Shown piece by piece: positions 50,073-58,640 of a DNA stretch of 64,000 nt (position 1 is its first letter; every line of letters begins with the position of its first letter). Source of the stretch: UBA10518 sp022837185 (lineage in GTDB: Bacteria; Desulfobacterota; Desulfobulbia; Desulfobulbales; Desulfobulbaceae); assembly GCA_034007705.1 (NCBI GenBank), contig JAVEQK010000004.1, positions 62,001 through 126,000 of the forward strand, read 5' to 3'. The notes under the pieces were generated by a model that was not told the DNA's origin, did not search any database, and saw nothing but the letters and a program-made list of their open reading frames with translations. The position numbers and the translations under genes are program-made.

Positions 50073-51163
50073 CGGACACCGTATCTGCTGTAGGCGGCGC
50101 AGGTGCCCTCGCTGGAGACCATGCAGGGGCCGACCGGGTGGGTAGGGGTGCAGCGGGTGTTGAACAGGGGGCACTGACGGGGGTTGACTTTGCCGGTGAG
50201 GATCTCCCCGCAGCGGCAGCCTTTGGGCTCCGGGACCGACCGCGGGACGAGGCCGAAAAAGGCACGGGCATCGTGTTCCCGGAATTCAGGGCGCAGGGCC
50301 AGGCCGCTGCCGGGAATTTCTCCCAGGCCCCGCCAGCGGGCGTCGCACGGCTCGAAAACGCGCTCGATCATCTGTCGGGCCCTGAGGTTGCCGTCCTCCC
50401 CGACCACCCGGCCGTAGGCGTTCTCCACCTCCCCTTTTCCCGCCCTGATCTGGCGGACCAGCAGCAGGATGGCGGACAAAATGTCAAGGGGTTCGAATCC
50501 GGCAACGACGCAGGGCATCCCGTATCGTTCGGCCAGGGGCTCGTAGGCCCGGGCGCCGATGATGGCGCTGACGTGTCCCGGGCACAGGAGGCCGTCGACC
50601 GCGAGTTCCGGGTCGGCCAGCAGCACCTCGAGGGCGGGCGGCACGACCTTGTGCGAAACCAGCAGGAAGAAATTGTTGATCCCCTCCGTCCTGGCTTCAA
50701 GGACGGTGGCGGCGATGACCGGGATGGTCGTTTCGAAGCCGATGGCGGGGAAGACGACGGTCCGGTCGGTGTTGCGGGCTCTGTTCAGGGCATCGGCCGG
50801 CGAGTAGACGATTTCCACCTCGGCCCCGCCGGCCCGTGCCTCGGCCAGGTTTCTGCCGCTGCTGCCAGGCACGCGCAGCAGATCGCCGAAGGTGGTCAGG
50901 ATCACCCCGGGCATGGAAGCCAGCTCGATGATCTGGTCGATATCGCCGGCACTGGTTACGCAGACCGGGCAGCCGGGTCCGGAAATAAGTTCCACGGCGT
51001 CGGGAAGCAGGGTGCGGATCCCGTGCCGGAATATCGCCATGGTATGGGTGCCGCAGACCTCCATCAGCCTGAGGGGCCGTTGGACCGCGGCACGAATGCC
51101 CTCCGCCAGTCGGGCCGAAAGCTCCCCGTCGCGGAACGGGTCAGAAAGATTGTCCGGCAACAT
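50069..51163 (-). CDS. hypD: Hydrogenase maturation Fe-S scaffold HypD
   Basis: 364 residues. MEVCGTHTMAIFRHG, SGPGCPVCVTSAGDID, GFETTIP and CPGHVSAIIG are the HypD signatures, with a C-terminal [4Fe-4S] region rich in cysteine (GCRCGEILTG, CPLFNTRCTP). It holds iron with HypC while CN and CO are added. It overlaps hypC by 23 bp. Confidence 0.97.
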   Translation of the reverse strand: MLPDNLSDPFRDGELSARLAEGIRAAVQRPLRLMEVCGTHTMAIFRHGIRTLLPDAVELISGPGCPVCVTSAGDIDQIIELASMPGVILTTFGDLLRVPGSSGRNLAEARAGGAEVEIVYSPADALNRARNTDRTVVFPAIGFETTIPVIAATVLEARTEGINNFFLLVSHKVVPPALEVLLADPELAVDGLLCPGHVSAIIGARAYEPLAERYGMPCVVAGFEPLDILSAILLLVRQIRAGKGEVENAYGRVVGEDGNLRARQMIERVFEPCDARWRGLGEIPGSGLALRPEFREHDARAFFGLVPRSVPEPKGCRCGEILTGKVNPRQCPLFNTRCTPTHPVGPCMVSSEGTCAAYSRYGVR

Positions 51164-51401
51164 GGTCGGCCATTTCCCGCATCAGTTTCAGGTTGGTTTC
51201 CGCTTCCTCGGCATCCAGCGTATGGATGGCAAAGCCGGCATGGACGATGAGATAGTCCCCCACTTCGGGCCAGCGGTCGACAATGTCGAGCCGGACGGAC
51301 TTCCGCACCCCGTTTTCATCGACCATGGCCACCGGAAAGGATGCGGGATCGTCCGCCTGACCGTGAATTTCCTTAACCCGCATGGGGATCGCCAGACACA
51401 T
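51141..51401 (-). CDS. hypC: Hydrogenase maturation chaperone HypC
   Basis: 86 residues. The start MCLAIPMRV carries the essential C2 of the family, followed by the OB-fold core RLDIVDRWPEVGDYLIVHAGFAIHTLD. It carries the iron centre between HypD and the large subunit. It overlaps both hypF (29 bp) and hypD. Confidence 0.96.
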   Translation of the reverse strand: MCLAIPMRVKEIHGQADDPASFPVAMVDENGVRKSVRLDIVDRWPEVGDYLIVHAGFAIHTLDAEEAETNLKLMREMADHVAGQSF

Positions 51402-53697
51402 GAAAGCCTCCTATGAGCGCCTGTCCAAGGGCCAGCCCGCCGTCATTGGCCGGCACCTGGACGTTGGTGTAGAGTTTGAGTTGGGTTGGAGCAAAGAAGT
51501 CGATAAACCCTTCGGCAAGAATCCGGTTCTGAACACTGCCGCCGCTGAGCACAACGGTATCGATGCCTGTCTGCTGGTGGAGATAATGTATCATATTCCC
51601 AAAGCCGGAGACAAGGTATAGATGAAAATAGAGGGCGATATCGGGGACCGGCAGCCGGCCGGCGGTGATCTTGTCAACGATGGAGCGTATGCAGTCTCCG
51701 GCGGACAATTCAAGGAGTCCGTCCCGGGCGGCGAACAGGGGGCGGTCGCCGAGCTCCCGGATGAACGGGGACCGGAGCGGGGTCTGCCGGCCCGCGGCCC
51801 TGGCCGCCGCTTCAAGCTCCATGGCCGCCTGGCCTTCGTAGGTGTTGACCTGGCAGATGCCGAGCAGGGAGCTGACGGCATCGAACAGCCTGCCGCAGCT
51901 TGAGGTGGCAGGACAGTTGACGTCCCGGGCGATCATCTCGCGGATGAATTGTCTTTTTTCCGGCGCGGTGCCGGCCAGGTTGATCTCCGCCTCCGGCGCA
52001 TCGATGCCGGCGCCGTGCAGGGCCGCCAGGGCCATGCGCCAAGGCTGGCGGGCGGCCATGTCTCCTCCCGGCATGGGCAGGGGAGACAGGCGGCCGAGCC
52101 GGCGGAATTCCTTCTGGGTGCAATGGAGGACTTCCCCGCCCCACACGGTCCGGTCGGGGCCGTAGCCCGTGCCATCCAGGATGACGGCCAGCGATTCCGT
52201 CAGGCCGTGCTCCGCCATGACCGAGGCGGCATGGGCAAAGTGATGCTGAACGCGGAGCAGGGGCAGGCCCAGTTGTTCGGCGAACCTGCTGCTGAGGTAG
52301 TCCGGATGGAGGTCGGCGACCACCAGGCCGGGGTCGATGTCCAGCAGGTCACGGAGCCGGTCCAGGGTCTGGACGAAAAAATCAAGGGTGGCAACGTTGT
52401 TCAGATCGCCGATGTGCTGGCTCATGAAGGCGTCCCGGCCCCGGGCGAGGCAGAAGCAGTTTTTCAGTTCGGCGCCTGCCGCCAGCAGGGGGGGGACGGC
52501 GGCGGCCAGCCTGACCGGGGCCGGGGCATAGCCGCGGGAGCGCCGCAGAAAACGGGGGGTGCCGCCGATGATGCGGACAACGGAATCGTCCACTCTGGTG
52601 TGGATGTCCCTGTTGTGCAGGAGGAAGCCGTCGCAGAACCGGCCCAGCCGCCGCAGGGCCTCGTCGTTGTCCTTGCAGAGCGGTTCCCCGGCGGGATTGC
52701 CGCTGGTCATGACCAGGCAGTCCGGAGTTCGGGGATGGTTGAACAGCAGGAGATGCAGGGGGGTGTAGGGCAGCATGACCCCCAGTTCGCCGATGCCGGG
52801 GGCCAGGTTCGGGGCCAGGCCGGCGCCGGGCCGTTTTTCCAGGAGCACCACCGGAGCGGCGATGGCGGTGAGCTGCTCCTCCTCCGCGGGAGAGAGGAAG
52901 CACAATCTTTTGGCCGTGTCCGTATCCCTGACCATCAGGGCCAGGGGCTTGGCCGGCCGGTTCTTGCGCTGCCGCAGGAGGGCGACTCCCTGGGCCGAAT
53001 ACGCGTCCACTGCCAGATGAAATCCGCCGAGTCCCCTGATGCCGACTATGGAGCCGTTCGCCAGTGCCGCCGCCGCCTCCCCCAGGGGGTCGCCGGCAGG
53101 AATGAGCCTGCCCTCCCGGTCGCGCCATTCGAGCCGGGGACCGCAGCGGGGGCAGGCGTTGGGCTGGGCGTGGAAGCGCCGGTCGGAAGGGTCGCCATAC
53201 TCGGTCAGGCAGTCGGGGCACATGGCAAAGGACGCCATGGTCGTCCGCGGCCGATCGTAAGGCAGGGTCCGGATGATCGAGTACCGTGGCCCGCAGTTGG
53301 TGCAGTTGGTGAAAGGATAGCCGAGCCGCCGGCCGTCCGGGGCCAGGCAGTCCCTCCGGCAGTCGGCGCAGGTGGCAATGTCCGGGGAGACATGGGTGTT
53401 GCCCTGCCGGCCGGTGTCGCTGTCGATGATCGCAAAACGGTTGCAGTCGCCGGTCAGGGTTGTTTCAGACCGTTCCAGCGAGATGATGCGCGCCAGAGGC
53501 GGGGCCTGCTGCCGGAGGGAGTCGATCAGGGCGTTGATTCCGGCGCTGTCGCCGGCCAGCCTGATAATGACCCCCTCGGGGGTGTTCGTTATGAAGCCGG
53601 CCAGGCCGTACTGCGCGGCAAGCCGGTAGACAAAGGGCCGGAAGCCTACTCCCTGGACTATGCCGTTGACGCGTATTTCCGTTGCCGGGATTTTCAT
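51373..53697 (-). CDS. hypF: Carbamoyltransferase HypF
   Basis: 774 residues from MKIPATEIRVNGIVQGVGFRPF, an acylphosphatase domain. Two zinc fingers follow (CADCRRDC...CTNCGP and CPDCLTEYG...CPRCGP), then a YrdC-like domain (FHLAVDA, VMLPYTPLHLLLF) and a Kae1-like carbamoyltransferase domain (VQHHFAHAASVMAEH, LDGTGYGPDRTVWGGE). It makes the HypE thiocarboxamide from carbamoyl phosphate and ATP. A longer frame to 53787 is not supported. It begins 35 bp after the thioredoxin-reductase-like gene. Confidence 0.96.
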   Translation of the reverse strand: MKIPATEIRVNGIVQGVGFRPFVYRLAAQYGLAGFITNTPEGVIIRLAGDSAGINALIDSLRQQAPPLARIISLERSETTLTGDCNRFAIIDSDTGRQGNTHVSPDIATCADCRRDCLAPDGRRLGYPFTNCTNCGPRYSIIRTLPYDRPRTTMASFAMCPDCLTEYGDPSDRRFHAQPNACPRCGPRLEWRDREGRLIPAGDPLGEAAAALANGSIVGIRGLGGFHLAVDAYSAQGVALLRQRKNRPAKPLALMVRDTDTAKRLCFLSPAEEEQLTAIAAPVVLLEKRPGAGLAPNLAPGIGELGVMLPYTPLHLLLFNHPRTPDCLVMTSGNPAGEPLCKDNDEALRRLGRFCDGFLLHNRDIHTRVDDSVVRIIGGTPRFLRRSRGYAPAPVRLAAAVPPLLAAGAELKNCFCLARGRDAFMSQHIGDLNNVATLDFFVQTLDRLRDLLDIDPGLVVADLHPDYLSSRFAEQLGLPLLRVQHHFAHAASVMAEHGLTESLAVILDGTGYGPDRTVWGGEVLHCTQKEFRRLGRLSPLPMPGGDMAARQPWRMALAALHGAGIDAPEAEINLAGTAPEKRQFIREMIARDVNCPATSSCGRLFDAVSSLLGICQVNTYEGQAAMELEAAARAAGRQTPLRSPFIRELGDRPLFAARDGLLELSAGDCIRSIVDKITAGRLPVPDIALYFHLYLVSGFGNMIHYLHQQTGIDTVVLSGGSVQNRILAEGFIDFFAPTQLKLYTNVQVPANDGGLALGQALIGGFHVSGDPHAG

Positions 53698-53732
53698 GGG
53701 CTGCCTTGCGGCGATTGACCGCTTGGCGGCGG

Positions 53733-54644
53733 TTACCCCTTTTTCAGCCGGCGGGCATAGGTGGCGGCTTCCATGCCGGCCACGCACCCTTCGCCGACGG
53801 CCTTGGCTATCTGCCAGGGGGGGCCGGCGATGTCCCCGGCCGCATAGATGCCCTGGATGTTGGTCTCCTGTTTCCGGTTGGCGGCGATGTACTTGAAGGA
53901 TTCGGGATCAAGCTGGACCCCGACCTGGGTGGCCAGCTCCAGGGCGCCTTTGGAACCGAGTTCGATGAACACTCCGTCGGTCTTCACGGTCTCCCCGTTT
54001 TCAAGCTCCAGGCCGGTGACGGCCTGTTCGCCCTGGATGAGCTTGACACCGCTGTTCTCGATGATCTGCACCTCGCTCTGCAGGAGCCGTTCCCGCAGTT
54101 CCGGCGAAACATCGAGTTTTTTGCTGATCAGGTACACCTTGGCGGCATAGCCGAGCAGGGTCAGGGCGCCGTCGACCGCGGCGCTGCGGTCACCGACCAC
54201 TGCGACGGTCGCCCCCCGGTAAAAGTTGGCGTCGCAGTCGACGCAGTAGCTGACTCCCCGGCCGGACAGCTCCTTTTCCCCGGGCACGCCGAGTTTCTTC
54301 TTGGATACCCCCATGGCGAAAATGATGGTCCGTGATCCGACGGCGGCGCCCGATTCAAGTTCAAGGTGAAAATTTTCGCCGTCCTGGGAGATTTTCAGCA
54401 CGTCCTCGGGGAGGATTTCCGCCCCGAACTGGCGGGCCTGCCGATGCCCGGCTTCGAGCAGGTCCTTGCCGGCCTGCACCCCCTCGCAGAAGGCATAGTT
54501 TTCCACGTGGGCGGCATACAGGGCGCTGTTTTCGATGCGCCCGAGCAGCAGCACGTCGGTCTTCCGGCGCGCGGCATGGATGGCAGCCTGTATGCCCGCC
54601 GGTCCGGCTCCGATAATAACAACATCATACACCCGGTTCGTCAT
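53733..54644 (-). CDS. Thioredoxin-reductase-like FAD protein with CVDC redox pair
   Basis: 303 residues. FAD is bound by IIGAGPAGIQAAIHAARR, NADPH by VAVVGDRSAAVDGALTLL, and the closing motif is GIYAAGDIAG. The redox cysteines C134 and C137 are in SYCVDCDANF, where TrxB commonly has CATC, so the partner may not be standard thioredoxin. It is the gene just before hypF on the same strand and may be in the hyp operon. A link to hydrogenase maturation or to redox control is inference. Its start overlaps the stop of a small upstream ORF. Confidence 0.88.
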   Translation of the reverse strand: MTNRVYDVVIIGAGPAGIQAAIHAARRKTDVLLLGRIENSALYAAHVENYAFCEGVQAGKDLLEAGHRQARQFGAEILPEDVLKISQDGENFHLELESGAAVGSRTIIFAMGVSKKKLGVPGEKELSGRGVSYCVDCDANFYRGATVAVVGDRSAAVDGALTLLGYAAKVYLISKKLDVSPELRERLLQSEVQIIENSGVKLIQGEQAVTGLELENGETVKTDGVFIELGSKGALELATQVGVQLDPESFKYIAANRKQETNIQGIYAAGDIAGPPWQIAKAVGEGCVAGMEAATYARRLKKG

Positions 54645-54940
54645 TTGCTTGACTCCTTGTGATTCTGATTATACAGATACTGTCTGGCCGGCTGAAAGAA
54701 TGCGGCAGAAGGGTTTCCGTGCGTACCGAAACCGCCATCATGCATTTTGTACACCATCCTCAGAACAAGGTCGACAGATTTATGTTTTTCAGGTATCTTG
54801 TCTAGTTCTATGAAAACTGACTGTTCGTCCTCACTTTTTCCACGCGGTCGCCGGAGAGAAGGGGAAACGAACCGGCGCCGCCGGCCGGAAAGGTTTGGCT
54901 GACGCACAGCCTGGGCGGTCTTCCCCGGGCCGGACGGCAT
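54641..54940 (-). CDS. Small hypothetical protein coupled to the thioredoxin-reductase-like gene
   Basis: An open frame of up to 99 codons whose stop overlaps the next gene's start (ATGA), as in translationally coupled pairs. The last ~63 residues look protein-like (VFIELDKIPEKHKSVDLVLR, then VYKMHDGGFGTHGN and an FFQPARQYLYNQNH end), but the arginine- and proline-rich first ~35 residues do not. No ATG, GTG or TTG falls between those parts, so the true start is uncertain and may be a rare codon, or the 5' part may be broken. I do not recognise the family. The segment is less GC-rich than its surroundings. Confidence 0.4.
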   Translation of the reverse strand: MPSGPGKTAQAVRQPNLSGRRRRFVSPSLRRPRGKSEDEQSVFIELDKIPEKHKSVDLVLRMVYKMHDGGFGTHGNPSAAFFQPARQYLYNQNHKESSK

Positions 54941-55086
54941 CGCCCCGCGGGGGCGGCCCCGGGCATGTCCTTGCGCGTCCCGGGCCTTTTCCTCCGCGAC
55001 CGGGAATGAGGGGAGAAAGCTCCCCATTCCGGGGAACCGCATTCAACAGTTCATCCGATAACCGATTTTCGTAAGGGAAAGTTGCC

Positions 55087-55782
55087 GTGAATATCTCACT
55101 TATTGATATGATGATGAATGCCGGTCTCATGGTCAAGGCCGTCATGTTTGTCCTGTTAGCCTTCTCGGTGGCGTCATGGAGTATCATTATCATGAAGCTC
55201 CTTCTTTTCAAGAGGTCGAAAAGAAATTCCGCCCAATTTCTGGACCGTTTCTGGGAGAGCAAGACCCTGAGCGAGGCCTATTCCGCGGCCCGGGATTTTA
55301 CCCTCAGTCCCGAAGCGGCGGTATTCGTTTCCGGCTTCCACGAGCTGAAAAAAATCAGCGCGGCCAGGGAAGGGCAGGGGAGCGAGAAAGAGACCCTGGA
55401 AATGCAGCTGGCGACAATGGACAACGTCAAGCGCGCCATGCTCAAGGCCCAGGTCATGGAGGTCAACCGTCTCAACCGCTGGCTGCCCCTGCTGGCCACG
55501 ACGGGCAGCGCCACGCCGTTCATCGGGCTTTTCGGCACGGTCTGGGGCATCATGACCTCGTTCCATGATATCGGTCTCCGCGGTTCGGCCTCTCTCGCGG
55601 TCGTCGCGCCGGGCATTTCCGAAGCGCTGGTTGCCACGGCGGCAGGTTTGGCGGTTGCCATCCCGGCGGTTATCTTTTATAATTTCTATTCAAACAGGGT
55701 GATCGAGTTCGATTCGAACATCGAACACTTCACCGCCGATTTCATCAATCTTGTCGAGCGTGATTTTTTGACGCGGGCATAG
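55087..55782 (+). CDS. tolQ: TolQ, proton-channel subunit of the Tol system
   Basis: 231 residues from a GTG with AAGGGA upstream. Three membrane helices are seen (~14-36, ~135-157, ~172-195). The MotA/TolQ/ExbB core is LPLLATTGSATPFIGLFGTVWGIMTSF followed by VAPGISEALVATAAGLAVAIPAV. With TolR it uses the proton gradient to drive TolA. It heads the tol run. I prefer TolQ to ExbB because of tolA and tolB downstream. Confidence 0.94.
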   Translation: MNISLIDMMMNAGLMVKAVMFVLLAFSVASWSIIIMKLLLFKRSKRNSAQFLDRFWESKTLSEAYSAARDFTLSPEAAVFVSGFHELKKISAAREGQGSEKETLEMQLATMDNVKRAMLKAQVMEVNRLNRWLPLLATTGSATPFIGLFGTVWGIMTSFHDIGLRGSASLAVVAPGISEALVATAAGLAVAIPAVIFYNFYSNRVIEFDSNIEHFTADFINLVERDFLTRA

Positions 55783-55818
55783 AATGTATCAGGATATTCC
55801 TTCCAGGAGACCGGAACA

Positions 55819-56244
55819 ATGGCGATGGGGCCGATAAACGGCGGCAACAGGCGCGGCCTGATGGCGGAAATCAACGTGACGCCCTTTGTGGATGTCATGC
55901 TGGTGCTGCTGATTATTTTCATGGTCACCGCCCCGATGATGACCCAGGGGCTGGAAGTGGAACTGCCGCAGACCACGGACAAGGCGCTGCGCCAGGAAGA
56001 GGAGCCGCTGGTGGTGACCATGAGCAGGGAGGGCGAAATATCCCTCGGCAAGGTCACGGTCTCGCCGGTCCAGCTCAGCCAGCAGCTCGGCTCGATGGCC
56101 GACGAGGAGAAAAAGAGGCCGATATATCTGCGGGCGGACAAAAATGTCGCCTACGGCGACGTCGTCCAGGTCATGGATGTTATCAAAAATGCGGGATTTG
56201 AAAAGCTGGGCATGATCACCCAGCCGGCCGAGGAAAAGCTTTAA
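55819..56244 (+). CDS. tolR: TolR, ExbD/TolR-family stator subunit
   Basis: 141 residues. The single membrane helix (~24-44) follows MAEINVTPFVDVMLVLLIIFMVTAP, which holds the conserved aspartate of the proton path (D25). The periplasmic part ends YGDVVQVMDVIKNAGFEKLGMIT, typical of TolR/ExbD. It sits 36 bp after tolQ. Confidence 0.95.
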   Translation: MAMGPINGGNRRGLMAEINVTPFVDVMLVLLIIFMVTAPMMTQGLEVELPQTTDKALRQEEEPLVVTMSREGEISLGKVTVSPVQLSQQLGSMADEEKKRPIYLRADKNVAYGDVVQVMDVIKNAGFEKLGMITQPAEEKL

Positions 56245-56265
56245 GAGAGTGCACAACTGAACGGC

Positions 56266-57165
56266 GTGAGTTTCAGCGATACGGATTTTTTCCTGCAGCA
56301 GCGTGAGGCTGAGCGTGGCTGGATGCAGCCGGTTGCCCTTGCCCTGTTGTTTCATCTCGTCACTTTTGCGCTCACCTACGGCCTGCCGCAGATCTTCGAC
56401 CGCAAGCCGATCCTGGACGAGGTGGTGACGGTCAACCTGGTTTCGATGCCCGACACGGCCCCGCCGGCACCGGCGCCCCCCGCGGAGGCGCCGCCCGTTG
56501 AGCAGGCGCCGCCGCCTGAGCCGCCCCCGCCGGCCAAGCTCGAGCCGGTCACCCCCAAGGTGGCGGTTCCGCCTCCGGTGCCGCAGGAAGCAGTGGAAGC
56601 CCCGGCGCCGGTCAAGCCTGTTTCCCTGCAGCCTTTGAAGAAAAAGGTGCAGAAGGCTGACCCGGCAAAGCTTGCCCAGGAACAGGAAAGGCGGCAGCAG
56701 GAGCTGGAACGGCAGAAGGCCCTGGCCGCCGCCCGGGCCGCGGAGGAGAGGGCGCGGCTGGAGGCGGAGCGGGCAAGGTCGGCCCTGGCGGAAATGATCC
56801 GGCAGAGGGGCGTTCAGCAGACCGCATCGGCGGCCAGGAGATCATCGGGCGGACGGGAGGTGCAGTCCATCGTCCTCCAGCAGTATCTTATAGCGCTGCA
56901 AGACAGGGTGCAGCAATTCTGGATCCTGCCGGACATGCGCCAGTGGGACCCCGCCCTGGAGACCGTGGTGGTTTTGACCATCCGTCCGGACGGGACGGTT
57001 GCCGAGACCCTGGTCGAGAAAAAATCGACCGATCCGTTTTTCGACCAGTTTGTCATGAAGACCGTTCAGAACGCATCACCGCTGCCGCGCTTCCCCAAGC
57101 TGATGAAGGAATCGTCCATCGAAGTCGGTCTGCGCTTCCGGCCGGGTGGAGTGGTGACAATGTAG
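56266..57165 (+). CDS. tolA: TolA, energy-transducing envelope protein
   Basis: 299 residues from a GTG. A membrane helix (~21-43) follows a short cytoplasmic start. Then come a proline/alanine-rich stretch (~65-130), an arginine-, glutamate- and alanine-rich helix (~137-178), and a TonB/TolA-like C-terminal domain (~200-299) with VVVLTIRPDGTVAETLVEKKSTDPFFDQ. It connects the inner-membrane motor with outer partners. The linker is much shorter than in E. coli TolA. Polyproline runs make it a likely EF-P client. Confidence 0.9.
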   Translation: MSFSDTDFFLQQREAERGWMQPVALALLFHLVTFALTYGLPQIFDRKPILDEVVTVNLVSMPDTAPPAPAPPAEAPPVEQAPPPEPPPPAKLEPVTPKVAVPPPVPQEAVEAPAPVKPVSLQPLKKKVQKADPAKLAQEQERRQQELERQKALAAARAAEERARLEAERARSALAEMIRQRGVQQTASAARRSSGGREVQSIVLQQYLIALQDRVQQFWILPDMRQWDPALETVVVLTIRPDGTVAETLVEKKSTDPFFDQFVMKTVQNASPLPRFPKLMKESSIEVGLRFRPGGVVTM

Positions 57166-57171
57166 CGAATC

Positions 57172-58482
57172 ATGAGGGTACAGTATCGAGCTATGAAAGC
57201 AATGATCAACAGTTTCCGTTTTCTGTCCTGCCTCGCGGCCCTGCTGGCCCTGCTGTCAGGAAGTGTCACCGGTGCCCGGGCTGAGCGGTTTTACCTGGAC
57301 ATAACCGCCCAGGATGTCCGCAAGGTCATGGTGGCCGTTCCCTGGTTCTCCGGCGACACGGCCCAGGGCAGGCAGATGGCCGAGCTGCTTGCCAGGGCCT
57401 TGGAATTCCACGGCTTTATCCAGGTCGTCGACCCGGCGCGCCACGGCGGAGGAAGCGAGGCGGACTGGAAGGGCCTGGGCGTGGATTACGTGATCCTCGG
57501 CAAATATGAAACCGCCGCGTCCGGCATGATGGTGGAGGGCCGCCTGCTCGACGTGGCGGAAGACGAAGTCCGTTTCGGCCGGCGGTTCCGTGGAACGGTC
57601 CAGCAGCAGGATGACATGGTGCTCAGGCTCTGCGACGCGATTATCGAGGAGTTCACCGGCGAGCCGGGTATCAGCCGCTCCAGGCTGGCCTACGTGTCCG
57701 ACGCCACCGGCCGGAAGGAGGCGTACGTTGCCGACGCGCTGGGGCTGGGGCATAGGCAGATCACCCGTCACAAACACCTGGTCGTCTCCCCCCGATTCCT
57801 GCCGGACGGCATACACCTCTCTTATTCATCCTACCATACCGGCAACCAGAATCTCTATCTCACCGATCTGCGGCAGGACAAGGCGACGAGGGCTATTTCA
57901 CGGCGCAAGGGCATGAATCTCGCCCCCGCCTGGTCCCCCGACGGCCGGTCCATGATCCTGACCCTCAGCAAGGACGGCAGCCCGGACCTGTACCTGCTGG
58001 ACCCGCAAGGCAACGTCAAGGAGCGGTTGACCAGTAATGCGGGCATCAATGTGTCGCCCTCCTTCTCCCCTGACGGCGGCACAATCGCTTTTGTTTCCGA
58101 CCGCAGCGGCACAGCCCAGGTCTACCTGATGGACCTGGCCACCAGGCAGTCCCGGCGCCTGACCTTTGAGGGCCGCGAGAACACCGAACCGGCCTGGTCG
58201 CCGAAAGGCGATCTCATCGCCTTTACCGGGCGCAAGGATGGTGCGTACCAGATCTTCACCATCAATCCGAACGACCCCTCTTCCATGCGGCAGCTTACCA
58301 CCGGCTGGGGCGACTGCGAGTCCCCGACCTGGTCGCCGGACGGCAGGCAGATCGCCTTTTCCCGGCGGGGTGAAACCAGGCAGCAGCTCTGGGTCATGAT
58401 GAAGGACGGCAGGGAATTGCGCCTGCTCTATAATTTGAAGGGCAACCAGTCCTACCCGCAATGGACCGGCCCCATGGAGTAG
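57172..58482 (+). CDS. tolB: TolB, periplasmic beta-propeller
   Basis: 436 residues with an export signal (hydrophobic run ~17-33, cut near ARA-ERFYL). The N-terminal TolB domain (~35-160) precedes a six-bladed propeller with repeated motifs such as APAWSPDGRSMILTLSKDG, SPSFSPDGGTIAFVSDRSG and SPTWSPDGRQIAFSRRG. TolB binds Pal and TolA in other species. A second ATG at 57193 may be the true start. Pal is not encoded next to it. Confidence 0.94.
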   Translation: MRVQYRAMKAMINSFRFLSCLAALLALLSGSVTGARAERFYLDITAQDVRKVMVAVPWFSGDTAQGRQMAELLARALEFHGFIQVVDPARHGGGSEADWKGLGVDYVILGKYETAASGMMVEGRLLDVAEDEVRFGRRFRGTVQQQDDMVLRLCDAIIEEFTGEPGISRSRLAYVSDATGRKEAYVADALGLGHRQITRHKHLVVSPRFLPDGIHLSYSSYHTGNQNLYLTDLRQDKATRAISRRKGMNLAPAWSPDGRSMILTLSKDGSPDLYLLDPQGNVKERLTSNAGINVSPSFSPDGGTIAFVSDRSGTAQVYLMDLATRQSRRLTFEGRENTEPAWSPKGDLIAFTGRKDGAYQIFTINPNDPSSMRQLTTGWGDCESPTWSPDGRQIAFSRRGETRQQLWVMMKDGRELRLLYNLKGNQSYPQWTGPME

Positions 58483-58555
58483 AGCTGCGGGCGGCGGAGA
58501 ATGTCATGAAGACATGGAGATGAACGGGTGCGCCGGAGCCGCCGGCCGCCGGGAC

Positions 58556-58586
58556 GTGCTTCGTTCCTCGGCGGAGGGGGAAGCAC
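58556..58586 (+). repeat. Stem-loop in the tolB-cpoB gap
   Basis: GTGCTTC (58556-58562) pairs with GAAGCAC (58580-58586), with an inner CCTC/GAGG stem. There is no real U-tract. It lies in the 158-bp gap where pal would be expected, and could cut or slow transcription. Confidence 0.45.
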
Positions 58587-58640
58587 TGTTTGGAGGAAAT
58601 GATATCATCGTTTTCGGGTATATAACGTTCACTTAGGGGT

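Noticed and set aside
49140..50093. A 317-codon plus-strand open frame opposite hypE
   Set aside because: Antisense to hypE, whose C-terminal PRIC and ATP-binding motifs are certain.
51949..53718. A 589-codon plus-strand open frame opposite hypF
   Set aside because: Antisense shadow of hypF, which has full domain support; no motif of its own.
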